Both the position numbers and the translations under genes were made by a program. 64,000 bases of DNA from Streptomyces naganishii JCM 4654 (GTDB lineage Bacteria; Actinomycetota; Actinomycetes; Streptomycetales; Streptomycetaceae): contig NZ_BMVF01000012.1 in assembly GCF_014650575.1 (NCBI RefSeq), positions 62,001-126,000 on the forward strand, written 5' to 3'. Shown here in pieces: positions 1 to 9,308 of this stretch (positions are counted from its first letter, which is position 1; each line of letters starts with the position of its first letter). The notes beneath the pieces are model-generated. The model did no database searches and was not told the origin of the DNA. It saw nothing but the letters and a program-made list of their open reading frames with translations.

Positions 1-12
1 AACCTCTTTGCC

Positions 13-1488
13 ATGGCGATCGACACCACCACCTCATCCACCGCCCCGACCCGGGAACCGCTCGGCGCCCCACGGCTGTCGACGCGCGGCAAACTCGTCC
101 TGTTCGTCCTGTGCGCGGCCCAGTTCATGGTCGCCCTCGACTTCTCCGTGCTGAACGTGGCGCTGCCCCGGCTGGGCGCGGACCTCGGCATGAGCCGCTC
201 CGCGCTCCAGTGGGCGGTCACCGCGTTCTCGCTTCCCTCGGGCGGGTTCCTGCTGCTGTTCGGCCGCGCCGGCGACCTGTTCGGCCGCCGCCGGCTCTTC
301 CTGTCGGGCCTCGCCCTGTTCGGCGCCGCCTCGCTGCTGGCCACCCTCGCCTGGGACCCGGCGTCCTTCCTCACCGGCCGGGCGCTCCAGGGCCTCGGCG
401 CGGCGGCGATCGTGCCGACCGGCATGTCCCTGCTGACCACGACCTTCCCCGAAGGCCCGGCCCGCGACCGCGCCCTCGGGATCTCCGGCACCCTGCTGTC
501 GCTGGGCTTCACCGTCGGCATGGTCGCGGGCGGCGTCCTCACCGACGCCCTCGGCTGGCGCTCCACGATGGCCCTGCTCACCGTGTTCGCCCTGGTCGTA
601 CTGCCTCTCGCCCCCGGCCTGCTGCCCGAGTCCCTCCCCCATAGCCTGGACGGCACGGGAGGTGCCCCCATCCCCGGCCGGCCCCGCCTCGACGTGCCCG
701 GCGCGGTCACCGTCACCGCGGGTCTGCTGTCGCTGATCTACGCCCTGTCCACCGCCGCCGGACACGGCTTCGGCCGCGCGGACGTCGTCGCCGCGCTGAT
801 CGCGGGCCTCGCCCTGCTGGCCGCGTTCGCGGTCGTGGAGTCCCGCTCGGCCGCGCCCCTGGTCTCCCTGCCGATGCTGCGCCGCCGCACGGTCGCATGG
901 GGCAACCTGGGCGGTCTGGTCACCTTCTCGATGATGTCGACGGTGATCTTCGTGCTGACCCTGTACCTCCAGGAGATCCTGCGCCTGTCGGCCTTCGAGA
1001 CCGGCCTGGTCTTCGGCGTCCTGGGCGTGTTGTCGGCGCTCGCCGGGGCCCGCGCGCCGAAGGTCATCGGCCGGTTCGGCGCCCGCCGCACCCTCGTCGG
1101 CTCCCTCGCGGGACAGGGCGCGCTCATCGCCGCGCTGCTCGGCCTGAACGCCCACGTCTGGTCGGTGTGGCTCGCCACGGCCGCCGTCTCGCTGGCCGGC
1201 GTGTGCCACCTGGGCGCGATCATCTCCTACGGACTGACGGTCACCTCCGGGGTCCCCGACGAGGAGCAGGGCCTGGCCACCGGCCTGGTCACCACCACCC
1301 AGCAGGTCGGCGTCACGGTCGGCATCCCGCTGCTGGGCGTCCTCGCCACCACCTCGGGCGACCTGCTCTCCGGCGTCCGCACGGTCCTCGCGCTCGACGC
1401 GGTGATCGTCCTCGCGGCGGCCGCACTGGTCGCGCTCGGACTGCGCGGGCAGGGTGCGGAACCGGCGTCAGGGCCGGTCGAGCCGTAG
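13..1488 (+). CDS. MFS transporter, DHA2-like (14-TM drug exporter type)
   Basis: This 491-residue protein is an inner-membrane proton-driven efflux transporter of the major facilitator superfamily. The first membrane segment carries the family motif LDFSVLNVALP (about residues 42-52), followed by GRAGDLFGRRR, the classic motif A loop (about 84-94). The length and number of hydrophobic stretches fit the 14-helix DHA2 (EmrB/QacA-like) group. Substrate cannot be told. The ATG lies 12 bases from the window edge with no visible Shine-Dalgarno, so an earlier start or a leaderless transcript is possible. It converges on the yjbR-like gene, the two stops lying about 20 bases inside each other's ends (1468-1488). 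Confidence 0.85.
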   Translation: MAIDTTTSSTAPTREPLGAPRLSTRGKLVLFVLCAAQFMVALDFSVLNVALPRLGADLGMSRSALQWAVTAFSLPSGGFLLLFGRAGDLFGRRRLFLSGLALFGAASLLATLAWDPASFLTGRALQGLGAAAIVPTGMSLLTTTFPEGPARDRALGISGTLLSLGFTVGMVAGGVLTDALGWRSTMALLTVFALVVLPLAPGLLPESLPHSLDGTGGAPIPGRPRLDVPGAVTVTAGLLSLIYALSTAAGHGFGRADVVAALIAGLALLAAFAVVESRSAAPLVSLPMLRRRTVAWGNLGGLVTFSMMSTVIFVLTLYLQEILRLSAFETGLVFGVLGVLSALAGARAPKVIGRFGARRTLVGSLAGQGALIAALLGLNAHVWSVWLATAAVSLAGVCHLGAIISYGLTVTSGVPDEEQGLATGLVTTTQQVGVTVGIPLLGVLATTSGDLLSGVRTVLALDAVIVLAAAALVALGLRGQGAEPASGPVEP

Positions 1489-1827
1489 ACGCTCCGCGCG
1501 CGGCAGGCCGGCCACCACGAGGTCGTAGGAATCCTCCACCAGCTCCCGGACCAGCCGGTCCGGGAGCGAGCCGTCCGCGGTGACGGTGTTCCAGTGCCGC
1601 TTGTTCATGTGCCAGCCGGGGACGATCAGCCCCGGGTGCGCGGTGCGCAGCCGGATCGCGTCCTCGGGGTCGCACTTGAGGTTCACCGTCAGGGGCCGCG
1701 CGTCCAGGCCGGTCAGCGCGAACATCTTGCCCAGGACCTTGAAGACGGAGGTCTCCGGGTTGAAGGGGAAGTCCTCCACCGCCGCGTTGAACGACAGGCA
1801 CAGGGCGCGCAGCTCCTGGGGCGTCAC
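1468..1827 (-). CDS. MmcQ/YjbR family protein
   Basis: A 119-residue protein of the MmcQ/YjbR family, small cytoplasmic proteins with a double-wing-like fold often called DNA-binding but of unclear role. The sequence shows the family hallmarks FPFNPETSVFKVLGKMFAL near the N-terminus, LTVNLKCDPEDAIRLR in the middle, and PGWHMNKRHWNTV, the conserved Trp/His-rich segment. The GTG start is fixed by a 4-base GTGA overlap with the stop of the upstream CBS-domain gene, which argues for translational coupling as the last gene of the phoH-ybeY operon. The 3' end overlaps the convergent MFS gene by 21 bases. Confidence 0.85.
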   Translation of the reverse strand: MTPQELRALCLSFNAAVEDFPFNPETSVFKVLGKMFALTGLDARPLTVNLKCDPEDAIRLRTAHPGLIVPGWHMNKRHWNTVTADGSLPDRLVRELVEDSYDLVVAGLPRAERLRLDRP

Positions 1828-3134
1828 TCGGGCTCCTTCTCGCCGCCGTCCAGGGGGCCGGCGCTCTCCACCGGCTCCACCAGCACCGTCACGATCTTGT
1901 TCCGGCGGCCGGCGGCGGCCTCGGCGGTCAGCCGCAGGGCCCGGCCGTCCGGCAGGTCCACCACCGCCGACGCCCCGGCGATCGGGACGCGGCCCAGGGC
2001 CTTGGCGAGCAGCCCGCCGACCGTCTCCACGTCCTCGTCGTCGTACTCCTCCAGGCCGTACAGCTCGCCCAGGTCGGTGATGTCCAGGCGGGCGGTGACG
2101 CGGTGGCGGCCCTCGCCGAGGTCCTCCACCGGCGGCAGCTCCCGGTCGTACTCGTCGGTGATCTCGCCGACGATCTCCTCGAGGATGTCCTCGATGGTGA
2201 CCACGCCCGCCGTGCCGCCGTACTCGTCGATGACGACGGCGACGTGGTTGCGGTCCTTCTGCATCTCGCGCAGCAGGTCGCCCGCGTTCTTGGTGTCCGG
2301 CACGAACACCGCCGGGCGCATCGCCGTGGACACCAGGTCGCTCTCGGCGTCCCGGCTGATGTGCGTGCGCCGGGCCAGGTCCTTGAGGTAGACGATGCCG
2401 ACGATGTCGTCCTCGCTCTCGCCGGTGACCGGGATGCGCGAGAAGCCGGAGCGCAGGGCCAGGGTGAGGGCCTGACGGATCGTCTTGTACCGCTCGATGA
2501 CGACCAGGTCGGTGCGCGGCACCATCACCTCGCGGACCAGGGTGTCCCCGAGCTCGAAGACCGAGTGCACCATGCGGCGCTCCTCGTCCTCGATCAGCGA
2601 CTCCTGCTCGGCCAGGTCGACCATCGCGCGCAGCTCCGCCTCGGAGGCGAAGGGGCCGCGGCGGAAGCCCTTGCCGGGGGTGAGCGCGTTGCCGATGAGG
2701 ATCAGCAGGGACGGGATCGGGCCCATGATCCGCGCCAGCGGCAGCAGCACGTACGCCGCCGCCGTCGCCGTGTTCAGCGGGTGCTGCCGGCCGATGGTGC
2801 GCGGCGAGACCCCGACGGCGACGTACGACACCAGCACCATGACGGCGATCGCGACGACCAGCGCCTCGGCCGTGGAGGTGAACTCCTCCAGGCAGGCGTA
2901 GGTGACCAGCGAGGCCGCCGCCATCTCGCAGGCCACGCGCACCAGCAGCGCCACGTTGAGATAACGCGTCGGGTCGGCGGCCACCTTCGCCAGCCCCGCG
3001 CTGCCCCGGCGGCCGGACTTGACCGCCTCCTCGGCGCGGAAGCTGGAGATGCGGGCGAGGCCCGCCTCCGCACAGGCGGCGAGCCACGCGACGACGACCA
3101 GGGCGATCGCCCCGACGACGATCTGCGGACTCAT
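1824..3134 (-). CDS. Hemolysin C/CorC-like membrane protein with paired CBS domains
   Basis: A 436-residue membrane protein of the HlyC/CorC (CNNM-like DUF21) family, associated with divalent cation export. The N-terminus (about 1-185) is the DUF21 membrane domain with four hydrophobic segments. The middle holds a tandem CBS pair (MVPRTDLVVIERYKTI, then VPDTKNAGDLLREM and VVIDEYGGTAGVVTIEDILEE). The C-terminus is the CorC_HlyC domain. The ATG at 3134 was chosen because the protein then starts directly with a membrane helix and sits 7 bases after the ybeY stop; the longer upstream frame overlaps ybeY and is a shadow. It is the third gene of the phoH-ybeY-hlyC-yjbR operon. Confidence 0.9.
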   Translation of the reverse strand: MSPQIVVGAIALVVVAWLAACAEAGLARISSFRAEEAVKSGRRGSAGLAKVAADPTRYLNVALLVRVACEMAAASLVTYACLEEFTSTAEALVVAIAVMVLVSYVAVGVSPRTIGRQHPLNTATAAAYVLLPLARIMGPIPSLLILIGNALTPGKGFRRGPFASEAELRAMVDLAEQESLIEDEERRMVHSVFELGDTLVREVMVPRTDLVVIERYKTIRQALTLALRSGFSRIPVTGESEDDIVGIVYLKDLARRTHISRDAESDLVSTAMRPAVFVPDTKNAGDLLREMQKDRNHVAVVIDEYGGTAGVVTIEDILEEIVGEITDEYDRELPPVEDLGEGRHRVTARLDITDLGELYGLEEYDDEDVETVGGLLAKALGRVPIAGASAVVDLPDGRALRLTAEAAAGRRNKIVTVLVEPVESAGPLDGGEKEPE

Positions 3135-3141
3135 CGGCGGC

Positions 3142-3639
3142 TCACGAGACGGTCGGCGCGGGGGAGGGGCCCTCCAGGCCCCGCTCCGCGCGCCAGCCGT
3201 CCACGATCGCCGCCTGCAGACCGAACATCTCGGCCTTCTCGTCCGGCTCCTCGTGGTCGTACCCCAGCAGGTGCAGCACGCCGTGGACGGTGAGCAGTTG
3301 CAGCTCCTCGTCCATGGAGTGCCCCGTCTCGGCCTCGGCGCCCTGCTTGGCGGCGACCTCCGGGCACAGCACGATGTCGCCGAGCAGCCCCTGCGGGGGC
3401 TCCTCGTCGTCCTTGCCGGGGGGCCGCAGCTCGTCCATGGGGAAGGACATGACATCCGTGGGTCCCGGCAGGTCCATCCACTGGATGTGCAGCTGCTCCA
3501 TGGCGTCGGCGTCCACGACGATCACCGAGAGCTCGGAGAGCGGGTGGATGCGCATCCGCGCGAGCGCGTAGCGGGCGATGTCGAGGATCGCCTGCTCGTC
3601 GACCTCGGTTCCGGACTCGTTGTTGACGTCGATCGACAT
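3142..3639 (-). CDS. ybeY: Endoribonuclease YbeY, 16S rRNA maturation
   Basis: A 165-residue YbeY, the metal-dependent endoribonuclease needed for 16S rRNA 3'-end maturation and late ribosome quality control. The zinc-binding signature HGVLHLLGYDH occupies residues 119-129, with the three histidines at 119, 123 and 129. The upstream conserved segment TDVMSFPMDE (61-70) is also intact. Length is typical. It starts 12 bases after the phoH stop and ends 7 bases before the CBS-domain gene, so the three are almost certainly co-transcribed and coupled. Confidence 0.95.
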   Translation of the reverse strand: MSIDVNNESGTEVDEQAILDIARYALARMRIHPLSELSVIVVDADAMEQLHIQWMDLPGPTDVMSFPMDELRPPGKDDEEPPQGLLGDIVLCPEVAAKQGAEAETGHSMDEELQLLTVHGVLHLLGYDHEEPDEKAEMFGLQAAIVDGWRAERGLEGPSPAPTVS

Positions 3640-3651
3640 GGCCGTGCTGGT

Positions 3652-4734
<1,083 letters not shown>

Positions 4735-4889
4735 GGGCCGGCACTCAAGGCCTGCGGTTCCTCCTCGTCAGGGCCGCACGGCTGAGGGCGGCCTCGCGTC
4801 TCCCAGGGTACGACGGGGAAGTGACAACGCCGTAGGGCTTTTCGGGGGCCGGGCGGACGCCCCGTGCGTGGGCCGGACGGCCCCGGGTC

Positions 4890-6146
4890 TCACTCCACGC
4901 CCCGGATGCGGCCCACCAGCAGCGCGCCGGCGAGCCCGATCACCGCCGCCAGCAGGTACAGCACCCGGTAGCCGCCCAGATACGTCACGACCGGCGCGGC
5001 CAGCGCCGGGGCCGCGACCTGGGGCAGCGCGTTGGCCACGTTGATCACGCCCAGGTCCTTGCCCCGGTCCAGCGCCCTGGGCAGCACGTCGGTCATCAGC
5101 GCGAAGTCGACGGAGGTGAACACCCCGAAGCCCACGCCCAGCACCGCCGCCGCGACGACCGCGCCCGGCCAGGTCTGCCATGCCGCGAGGCCCGCCGTCG
5201 CCACCGCCATCAGCACGCCCGACCACACCACGAACGGCTTGCGGCGCCCCACCCGGTCCGACCACACGCCCCCGGCCACCACCGTGGCCAGCAGCGTCGC
5301 CCCGTTCACCGCCGTGAGGACCAGCACGCCGCGGTCCGGGTCGGCGTAGTGCACGCGGTCGCGCAGGTAGTAGAGCAGGTAGAGCAGCACGAGCGCGTTG
5401 CTGAGGTTGATCAGGAAGCGCGTCAGCCAGGCCCAGCCCAGGTCCGGGTGGCGGCGCGGGCTGAGCCGGAAGCCCGCGAGGAAGCCCCGCCACGACCAGG
5501 CCGGCCGGTCCGCCGCCGCCAGCCGCAGGTCCCGGTGGCAGAGCACGTACGGCAGCACGCCCGCCACCGTGAACACCGCGCAGGCCGCGTACCCGGCCGC
5601 GATCCCCCCGGCCGCCGTCGCCAGCCCCGTACCGCCGACCACGCCGAGGATCTGCGCCGCGCCCAGCCAGCCGCCCACCGCGCCCCGCTGCCCGCGCGGT
5701 ACCCGGTCCGGCACCGCCGCCGTCACCGCCGCGAAGGCCGCGTTCAGGGTGAGCTGGACCAGGCACCAGCCCGCCGCCATCGACCACACCCCGCCCGCGC
5801 CAGCGAGCAGCAGCAGCGACAGCGCGCCGCCCGCCGTGCCGGCCACGATCCACGGGGTGCGCCGGCCCCAGCGGGCGGTGGTGCGGTCCGACAGCGCCCC
5901 GAAGAAGGGGTTCGCGACCAGCGACACGGCCGCGCCCGCGCCCGTCACCCAGGCCAGCAGGGTCTCCTTGGACATGCCGGTGCCGGGCGCGAACTCCCTG
6001 GCCTGGGAGGCGAGCAGGATCTGCAGCGGGCCGTACCAGCCCACCCAGATCGCCCCGTTGGCCAGCGACAGCGACGCCGTCCAGCCGCGGCCCACCCGCC
6101 GTACCGGCTCGGCGAGCGCCTGCGACGGCAGCCGGGTCTCCGTCAT
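4890..6146 (-). CDS. MFS transporter, glycoside/sugar-type, coupled to GH1
   Basis: A 418-residue 12-helix MFS transporter. The loop ALSDRTTARWGRRTPWIVAG (about residues 85-104) matches the R-x-GRR-P motif of the glycoside-pentoside-hexuronide:cation and sucrose transporter families, and a second copy, SDRVGRRKP, occurs in the C-terminal half. The ATG overlaps the beta-glucosidase stop by 4 bases (ATGA), so the two are translated together. Inference: it imports the beta-glucoside that the neighbouring GH1 enzyme cleaves in the cytoplasm. No LacI-type regulator is adjacent. Substrate specificity cannot be read from the sequence. Confidence 0.85.
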   Translation of the reverse strand: MTETRLPSQALAEPVRRVGRGWTASLSLANGAIWVGWYGPLQILLASQAREFAPGTGMSKETLLAWVTGAGAAVSLVANPFFGALSDRTTARWGRRTPWIVAGTAGGALSLLLLAGAGGVWSMAAGWCLVQLTLNAAFAAVTAAVPDRVPRGQRGAVGGWLGAAQILGVVGGTGLATAAGGIAAGYAACAVFTVAGVLPYVLCHRDLRLAAADRPAWSWRGFLAGFRLSPRRHPDLGWAWLTRFLINLSNALVLLYLLYYLRDRVHYADPDRGVLVLTAVNGATLLATVVAGGVWSDRVGRRKPFVVWSGVLMAVATAGLAAWQTWPGAVVAAAVLGVGFGVFTSVDFALMTDVLPRALDRGKDLGVINVANALPQVAAPALAAPVVTYLGGYRVLYLLAAVIGLAGALLVGRIRGVE

Positions 6147-7477
6147 CCCGAGGCCCGCCCCTGCGCCCGCAGCAGGTCGCGGTACCAGCGGTAGGAGGCC
6201 TTGGGCGTGCGCTCCAGCGTCTCGTAGTCGACGTGCACGAGACCGAAGCGGCGCGCGTACCCCTCCGCCCACTCCCAGTTGTCCAGCAGCGACCACACGA
6301 AGTAGCCGCGCACGTCCACGCCGGCCTCGACCGCCCGGTGCAGGGCGCGGATGTGGCCGTCCAGGTAGGCGATGCGGTCGGTGTCGTCCAGGCCCTCGTA
6401 GGAGCAGCCGTTCTCGGTGATCACCACGGGCGGGAGGCGGTCGCCGTAGCGGTCGCGGAAGCCGGTCAGCAGCTCGGTCAGCCCCTCGGGGACCACGGGC
6501 CAGCCGAAGTCGGTCACCGGGCGGCCCTCGATCTCCCGCACGGAGAAGGGCAGTTCGGCGGGGAGCGTCACCCCGCCGAACTCGATCTCGGCGCCCTCGG
6601 GGGCGCCCACGAGGGTGGGGGCGTAGTAGTTGATCCCGTACCAGTCCAGCGGCTCGGAGATGATTTTCAGGTCCGCCCGCACGTCTCCGGGCATCAGCTC
6701 GCCGAGCCCGGCCGGGTACTCGCCCAGCAGCAGCGGCTCCGCGAACAGGCGGTTGAGCAGCACGTCGTAGAAGTCGGCCGCCTCCACGTCCGCCGGTTCG
6801 GCGGAGGCGGCCCAGGTCGGGCCGTGGGAGTTGGCGATGCCGATGCCGGCGGCCCCGGCCGCGCGCAGCGCCCGTACCGCCAGACCGTGTGCGAGGAGCT
6901 GGTGGTGGGCGACGGGCAGCGCGTCGAACAGGAGCTTCCTGCCGGGGGCGTGCACGCCCAGGGCGTGGCCGAGGAGGGTGTGCTCGGCGGGCTCGTTGAG
7001 GGTGATCCACTTGTCCACCCGGTCGCCGAGGCGTCCGGCGACCACAGACACGTACTCGGCGAAGCGGGAGGCGGTGTCCCGCTCGAGCCAGTCCAGCCGG
7101 GCCGGCAGGTCCCAGTGGAAGAGGGTGGGGACCGGGCGGACGCCGGCCGCGAGCAGCTCGTCGACCAGGCGGTCGTAGAAGTCGAGGCCGCCGGGTGAGT
7201 TCACCCGGGGCCATGAGACGGAGAAGCGGTACGCGCCGACGCCGAGGCCGGCCAGGAGGGCCACGTCCTCGGCGTGGCGGTGGTAGTGGTCGCAGGCCAC
7301 CTGTGCCGTCGAGCCGTCCTTGATGTGCCCCGGACCGGCCGTGAACGCGTCCCACACGGACGGCTCGCGCTCGTCGGCGGCTCCCTCGATCTGGTGCGCC
7401 GAGGTGGACACGCCCCACAGGAAGCCGTCCGGGAACCGGGGAGCCGCCGTGCCTGCAGTGCCTGCGTCAGTCGCCAT
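6143..7477 (-). CDS. GH1 family beta-glucosidase
   Basis: A 444-residue retaining beta-glycosidase of family GH1. The acid/base glutamate is in TLNEPAEH (Glu162) and the nucleophile in VITENG (Glu356). The N-terminal GFLWGVSTSAHQIEGA and the C-terminal SLLDNWEWAEGYARRFGL are the standard substrate-pocket motifs. There is no signal peptide, so it acts inside the cell. The ATG at 7477 was preferred over an in-frame TTG 36 bases upstream because homologous GH1 enzymes begin shortly before PRFPDGFLWG. It heads a two-gene operon with an overlapping MFS transporter, suggesting uptake and hydrolysis of a small beta-glucoside. Confidence 0.92.
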   Translation of the reverse strand: MATDAGTAGTAAPRFPDGFLWGVSTSAHQIEGAADEREPSVWDAFTAGPGHIKDGSTAQVACDHYHRHAEDVALLAGLGVGAYRFSVSWPRVNSPGGLDFYDRLVDELLAAGVRPVPTLFHWDLPARLDWLERDTASRFAEYVSVVAGRLGDRVDKWITLNEPAEHTLLGHALGVHAPGRKLLFDALPVAHHQLLAHGLAVRALRAAGAAGIGIANSHGPTWAASAEPADVEAADFYDVLLNRLFAEPLLLGEYPAGLGELMPGDVRADLKIISEPLDWYGINYYAPTLVGAPEGAEIEFGGVTLPAELPFSVREIEGRPVTDFGWPVVPEGLTELLTGFRDRYGDRLPPVVITENGCSYEGLDDTDRIAYLDGHIRALHRAVEAGVDVRGYFVWSLLDNWEWAEGYARRFGLVHVDYETLERTPKASYRWYRDLLRAQGRASG

Positions 7478-7546
7478 GCGCGGATCATCCGTACCGGCGG
7501 TAACGGAAGTCAACGCCCTTGCGTCAGGCGGAGGTTGCGCGAACGC

Positions 7547-7813
7547 TCACGCCCCTTCCTTGAGCACTCTGGAGACCAGCTCCCGCTGGTCCTCGGTCAG
7601 CCGCGGGTCGGCCGCGTAGACGGTCCGGCCGTCCACGGTGATCTCGTAGCTGAAACCGTCGGGCACCCCGGCCGGCGGGGTGTCCGGCCCGGCGGCCAGC
7701 ACCCGTTCGGCCAGGGCGCGCCACTCGGGGGCGTCGGGCCGCCCCGAGGTGTCGACCTCGGCGCGGCGCTCGATGCCCGCGAAACCTCCCGTACGCCTCA
7801 CTCGAATCCGCAT
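7547..7813 (-). CDS. Emfourin-like M4 protease inhibitor
   Basis: An 88-residue protein with N-terminal MRIRVRRTGGFAGI and a central FSYEITVDG strand, the pattern of emfourin, the slow-binding inhibitor encoded next to protealysin-type M4 proteases. It has no signal peptide and no cysteines. It lies 82 bases downstream of an M4 protease on the same strand, matching the protease-inhibitor gene pairing known from Serratia protealysin. Its role as an inhibitor is inferred from this pairing and sequence pattern. Confidence 0.75.
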   Translation of the reverse strand: MRIRVRRTGGFAGIERRAEVDTSGRPDAPEWRALAERVLAAGPDTPPAGVPDGFSYEITVDGRTVYAADPRLTEDQRELVSRVLKEGA

Positions 7814-7895
7814 GGGTCCGTGTCTAGTACGGATCCGCCCGGAACCCCAGCGTCCGCGGCCGCCGCGGCCCCACGGCGTCCGAAAACCCCGTGGC

Positions 7896-8966
7896 CTACA
7901 GCGTCCGTACCCCGACCTGTTCCCAGCCCTTCTGGACGGCCTGGAGCTCGTCGCCCGCGCCGTAGCGCTCGCGGGCCGCCTTGACGGTGAGGGTCGCGAA
8001 GTCCGCGAAGAGGGCGTCCTCCTTGAGCTCGCCGCCGGTCAGCACGTCGTACCAGACCTGCCCGGCCTTCTCCCAGGCGTGGCCGCCGATCGCGGTGGCG
8101 ACCAGGTAGAAGGCGTGGTTGGGGATGCCGGAGTTGATGTGCACGCCGCCGTTGTCGCTGCCGGTGTGGACGTAGTCGTCCATGGTGGCCGGCTGCGGGT
8201 CCTTGCCGAGCACGTCGTCGTCGTAGGCCGTGCCGGGGGCCTTCATGGAGCGCAGCGCGGTGCCGGTGACGCGCGGGGCGAGGAGTCCCGCGCCGATCAG
8301 CCAGTCGGCCTCGGCGGCGGTCTGGCCGAGCGTGTACTGCTTGATCAGCGAGCCGAAGACGTCCGAGAGCGACTCGTTGAGGGCGCCGGACTGGCCGAAG
8401 TAGGTCAGGTTGGCGGTGTGCTGGGTGACGCCGTGGGTCAGCTCGTGGCCGATGACGTCCACCGGGATGGTGAAGTCGAGGAAGATCTCCCCGTCCCCGT
8501 CGCCGAAGACCATCTGCTCGCCGTTCCAGAAGGCGTTGTTGTACTTCACGTCGTAGTGGACGCTGGCGTCGAGCGGGAGGCCGCTGCCGTCGATGGAGTG
8601 GCGGCCGTAGGCCTTCAGGTACAGCTCGAAGGTGGCGCCCAGGCCCGCGTAGGCGCGGTTGACGGTGGCGTCCTTGCCGGGCTGCTGCCCCTCGGAGCGG
8701 ACCTTGTGGCCGGGCAGGTCCTGCTTGTGCCGCGCGTCGTAGACGGTCCGGTCCGGCTGGTCGGCGGACGCGCCCGCGGGGACGGCGACGGCGGGCGCGC
8801 CGATCACGGTGGTCAGCCGGCGGTGGGTGCGCTGGTAGGCGTCGTGCTCCAGGGACCGGCGGGCCGGACCGGAGAGCGCGGGGTCCTGGTGCCGCGCGAG
8901 GCGGTCGAGGACATGGGGCGGCACGATGGTGCAGAAGACGGGCTCGAAGCCCCCGTTGGTCGTCAT
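7896..8966 (-). CDS. Protealysin-like M4 metallopeptidase
   Basis: A 356-residue zinc metallopeptidase of family M4. The active-site HELTH lies near residue 170 and the third zinc ligand is the Glu in NESLSDVFG. The later GGVHINSGIPN and HAFYLVATAIGGHAWEKAGQVWYD stretches belong to the C-terminal M4 domain. There is no signal peptide. Instead the N-terminus carries a short propeptide with the PPHVL motif (about residues 16-20), the PPxxL hallmark of protealysin-type precursors. The upstream continuation of the open frame is a shadow over leuA. An AAGG-type Shine-Dalgarno precedes the ATG at 8966. The adjacent emfourin-like gene supports the protealysin assignment. Confidence 0.9.
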   Translation of the reverse strand: MTTNGGFEPVFCTIVPPHVLDRLARHQDPALSGPARRSLEHDAYQRTHRRLTTVIGAPAVAVPAGASADQPDRTVYDARHKQDLPGHKVRSEGQQPGKDATVNRAYAGLGATFELYLKAYGRHSIDGSGLPLDASVHYDVKYNNAFWNGEQMVFGDGDGEIFLDFTIPVDVIGHELTHGVTQHTANLTYFGQSGALNESLSDVFGSLIKQYTLGQTAAEADWLIGAGLLAPRVTGTALRSMKAPGTAYDDDVLGKDPQPATMDDYVHTGSDNGGVHINSGIPNHAFYLVATAIGGHAWEKAGQVWYDVLTGGELKEDALFADFATLTVKAARERYGAGDELQAVQKGWEQVGVRTL

Positions 8967-9140
8967 GCCCGGCACCTTCGCACTGTGTGACGCACATGTC
9001 ACTAGCTGCCACCATGATTGGTGAAATACCGGGACAGGAACGGCGACGCTGAGTGACGATGTGGTACAGGGCACTTTTGTCCTGTTTGTGACCGCGATCC
9101 CGCATACTGGAACGCGTCCCCGCCTCCCGGGTGGCTCGGC

Positions 9141-9146
9141 TAGGCT
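9141..9146 (+). promoter_or_regulatory. Probable -10 box of the leuA leader transcript
   Basis: TAGGCT lies 10 bases before the leader peptide ATG. Its match to the actinobacterial TANNNT -10 pattern and the lack of a Shine-Dalgarno before the leader ATG suggest a short or absent 5' leader. No clear -35 is visible. Confidence 0.45.
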
Positions 9147-9156
9147 GCGCAGCATC

Positions 9157-9204
9157 ATGCGTTTCGGGCTGCTTCTCCTTAGCTGCCGCGGCGAGGGCCT
9201 GTAG
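9157..9204 (+). CDS. leuA leader peptide (Leu-rich, attenuation)
   Basis: A 15-residue open frame, MRFGLLLLSCRGEGL, ends in TAG 105 bases before leuA. Four consecutive leucine codons (CTG CTT CTC CTT) plus a fifth near the end are what a transcription attenuator needs to sense charged tRNA-Leu. Two of the four, CTT and CTT, are rare in such high-GC DNA, which would sharpen the stall. Leader peptides of this kind have been described before actinobacterial leuA genes. The peptide itself is read directly; the regulatory role is inferred from position and composition. Confidence 0.75.
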   Translation: MRFGLLLLSCRGEGL

Positions 9205-9208
9205 TCGA

Positions 9209-9251
9209 GGCCGACCCCCTCCCCGCGGAGTTCGGCGTTGCGCCGTCGGCC
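9209..9251 (+). promoter_or_regulatory. leuA attenuator hairpin region
   Basis: GGCCGAC (9209-9215) pairs with GTCGGCC (9245-9251), starting 5 bases after the leader stop, and an overlapping CCGCGG/CCGCGG pair lies at 9265-9284. The overlap of alternative stems between leader peptide and leuA is what ribosome-mediated attenuation requires. The exact competing folds were judged by eye only. Confidence 0.5.
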
Positions 9252-9308
9252 GTCCTTCCGGCACCCGCGGCACCGCGTCCGCGGAACTCTCGAGGAGCCC
9301 ACGCAACC

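Noticed and set aside
34..1209. A 391-codon frame opposite the first MFS gene
   Set aside because: Gln/Gly/Arg-rich composition typical of antisense high-GC shadows; the MFS frame has clear homology features.
4845..4889. Terminator for the GH1-MFS operon
   Set aside because: GC-rich inverted segments are present but no single convincing stem could be chosen.
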